Shown here: positions 63,582 through 64,000 of the stretch, piece after piece
How positions within the stretch are numbered: position 1 is the first letter of the stretch
Layout: every line of letters starts with the position of its first letter
NCBI RefSeq assembly: GCF_002217925.1
Contig: NZ_BCMF01000002.1
Coordinates: forward strand, 234,329-298,328
Length of the DNA: 64,000 nucleotides
Direction: 5' to 3'
Origin: Secundilactobacillus mixtipabuli
GTDB taxonomy: Bacteria > Bacillota > Bacilli > Lactobacillales > Lactobacillaceae
Made by a program: the position numbers and the translations under genes
Notes under the pieces: model-generated
The model's input: only the letters and a program-made list of their open reading frames with translations
What the model was told of the DNA's origin: nothing
The model's database searches: none

Positions 63582-63659
63582 AATTAGTCCCCGACAAACT
63601 GTCGAGGACAAACTTTTAATTCAAGAGTTATCCCAACAACAAAGTTTGCCGGATACGTC

Positions 63660-63776
63660 GCGTGGCAACGTCCTACCCTCGCAGGGGGCGATCCCCCAAC
63701 TACTCTTGGCGTGCTGAAGCTTAACTTCTGTGTTCGACATGGGAACAGGTGTATCCTTCAGGCTATCGCCACCACA
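63660..63776 (-). rRNA. rrf: 5S ribosomal RNA
   Basis: 117 nt on the minus strand, starting TGTGGTGGCGATAGCC; it contains CCTGTTCCCATGTCGAACAC and ends in the complementary helix I strand (GTTGCCACGC). Lies about 70 nt after 23S and 80 nt before tRNA-Ser. Confidence 0.93.
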
Positions 63777-63845
63777 CTATTGAGAACTGATGCTCTCAAA
63801 ACTAGACAATATCATTTTCTCTTACCGATGAACACCACTACTCGT

Positions 63846-64000
63846 GGTTAAGTCCTCGACCGATTAGTACTAGTCCGCTCCATGCATCGCTGCACTTCCA
63901 CTTCTAGCCTATCTACCTGATCATCTCTCAGGGGTCTTACTTCCATATAGGAATGGGAAATCTCATCTTGAGGCGAGTTTCACACTTAGATGCTTTCAGC
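63846..64000 (-). rRNA. rrl: 23S ribosomal RNA, 3' end (partial)
   Basis: About 155 nt of the 3' end on the minus strand, including GTACTAATCGGTCGAGGACT and the preceding conserved helix 101 region. The gene continues beyond the window edge. The exact 3' end is approximate. Confidence 0.92.

Noticed and set aside
63496..63717. Plus-strand open frame over tRNA-Ser and 5S rRNA
   Set aside because: Antisense to RNA genes, no ribosome binding site.
1..64000. CRISPR arrays, insertion sequences, prophage or toxin-antitoxin genes
   Set aside because: No regular direct repeats, transposase, integrase or known toxin-antitoxin pair was seen; gene order and base use look like ordinary core chromosome.

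Overview
The window is chromosomal DNA from a low-GC Gram-positive of the Lactobacillaceae. The pointers are the S(MK)-box (SAM-III) leader in front of metK, a leuS T-box, a MurE with an L-Lys-type DDPA motif next to an aspartate ligase/aspartate racemase pair, a compact purEKCSQLFMNHD operon, and an rRNA operon followed by a long tRNA run. I cannot name the species. No IS element, prophage, integrase or CRISPR array was seen. Most genes have clear GGAG-type ribosome binding sites, and several of the best-placed starts are TTG.

Layout. 1-2.1 kb: 3' end of a dimethylargininase/arginine deiminase-like gene, a basic amino acid (ArcD-like) permease, tRNA-Gly. 2.1-8.5 kb: two small conserved proteins, then a minus-strand cell-wall block asnB / murE-aslA-racD, the set expected for Lys-type peptidoglycan with a D-Asp or D-Asn cross-bridge. 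8.7-13.2 kb: small unknown genes, an XRE-TPR regulator, a SufT-like Fe-S assembly factor and a polyprenyl diphosphate synthase. 13.2-15.3 kb: a TPP riboswitch controlling a YlmB-like deacylase and a frameshifted ykoE-type ECF transporter gene (thiamine-precursor salvage). 15.3-17.8 kb: icaA-icaD-icaB (PNAG-type exopolysaccharide) with a good promoter.

18-24 kb: tRNA-Leu, a lipoprotein, an AEC carrier, a YbjQ-like protein, bioY, an OhrR-like MarR regulator, a CPBP protease, mscL and unknown genes. 24.2-30.2 kb: two different GH65 enzymes and a beta-phosphoglucomutase, i.e. phosphorolysis of alpha-glucosides to beta-Glc-1-P and then Glc-6-P. 30.2-35.3 kb: a TetR regulator and a 1444-residue 2-hydroxyacyl-CoA dehydratase activase-type protein. 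35.5-42 kb: HAD phosphatase, deoxynucleoside kinase, USP, PepV, NnrD and a MurJ-type (YtgP) flippase.

42-53.7 kb: the complete pathway from PRPP to IMP except purB, preceded by a sigma-A promoter and a pair of inverted PurBoxes. 53.8-60.6 kb: leuS with T-box, an MnmM/YtqB methyltransferase, a DUF960 protein, an MFS exporter and metK with S(MK) box. 60.7-62.4 kb: three unknown genes. 62.5-64 kb: minus-strand end of an rRNA operon: 23S 3' end, 5S, then tRNAs Ser-Glu-Val-Asp-Phe-Tyr-Trp-His-Gln-Cys-Leu.

I did not see a wholly unknown multi-gene system. The most unusual items are the 110-residue extra N-terminal domain on the second GH65 protein, the giant activase with intact Fe-S cysteines but no obvious partner, the broken TPP-controlled ykoE, and a three-gene operon of unrecognised small proteins at 9.2-10.0 kb.
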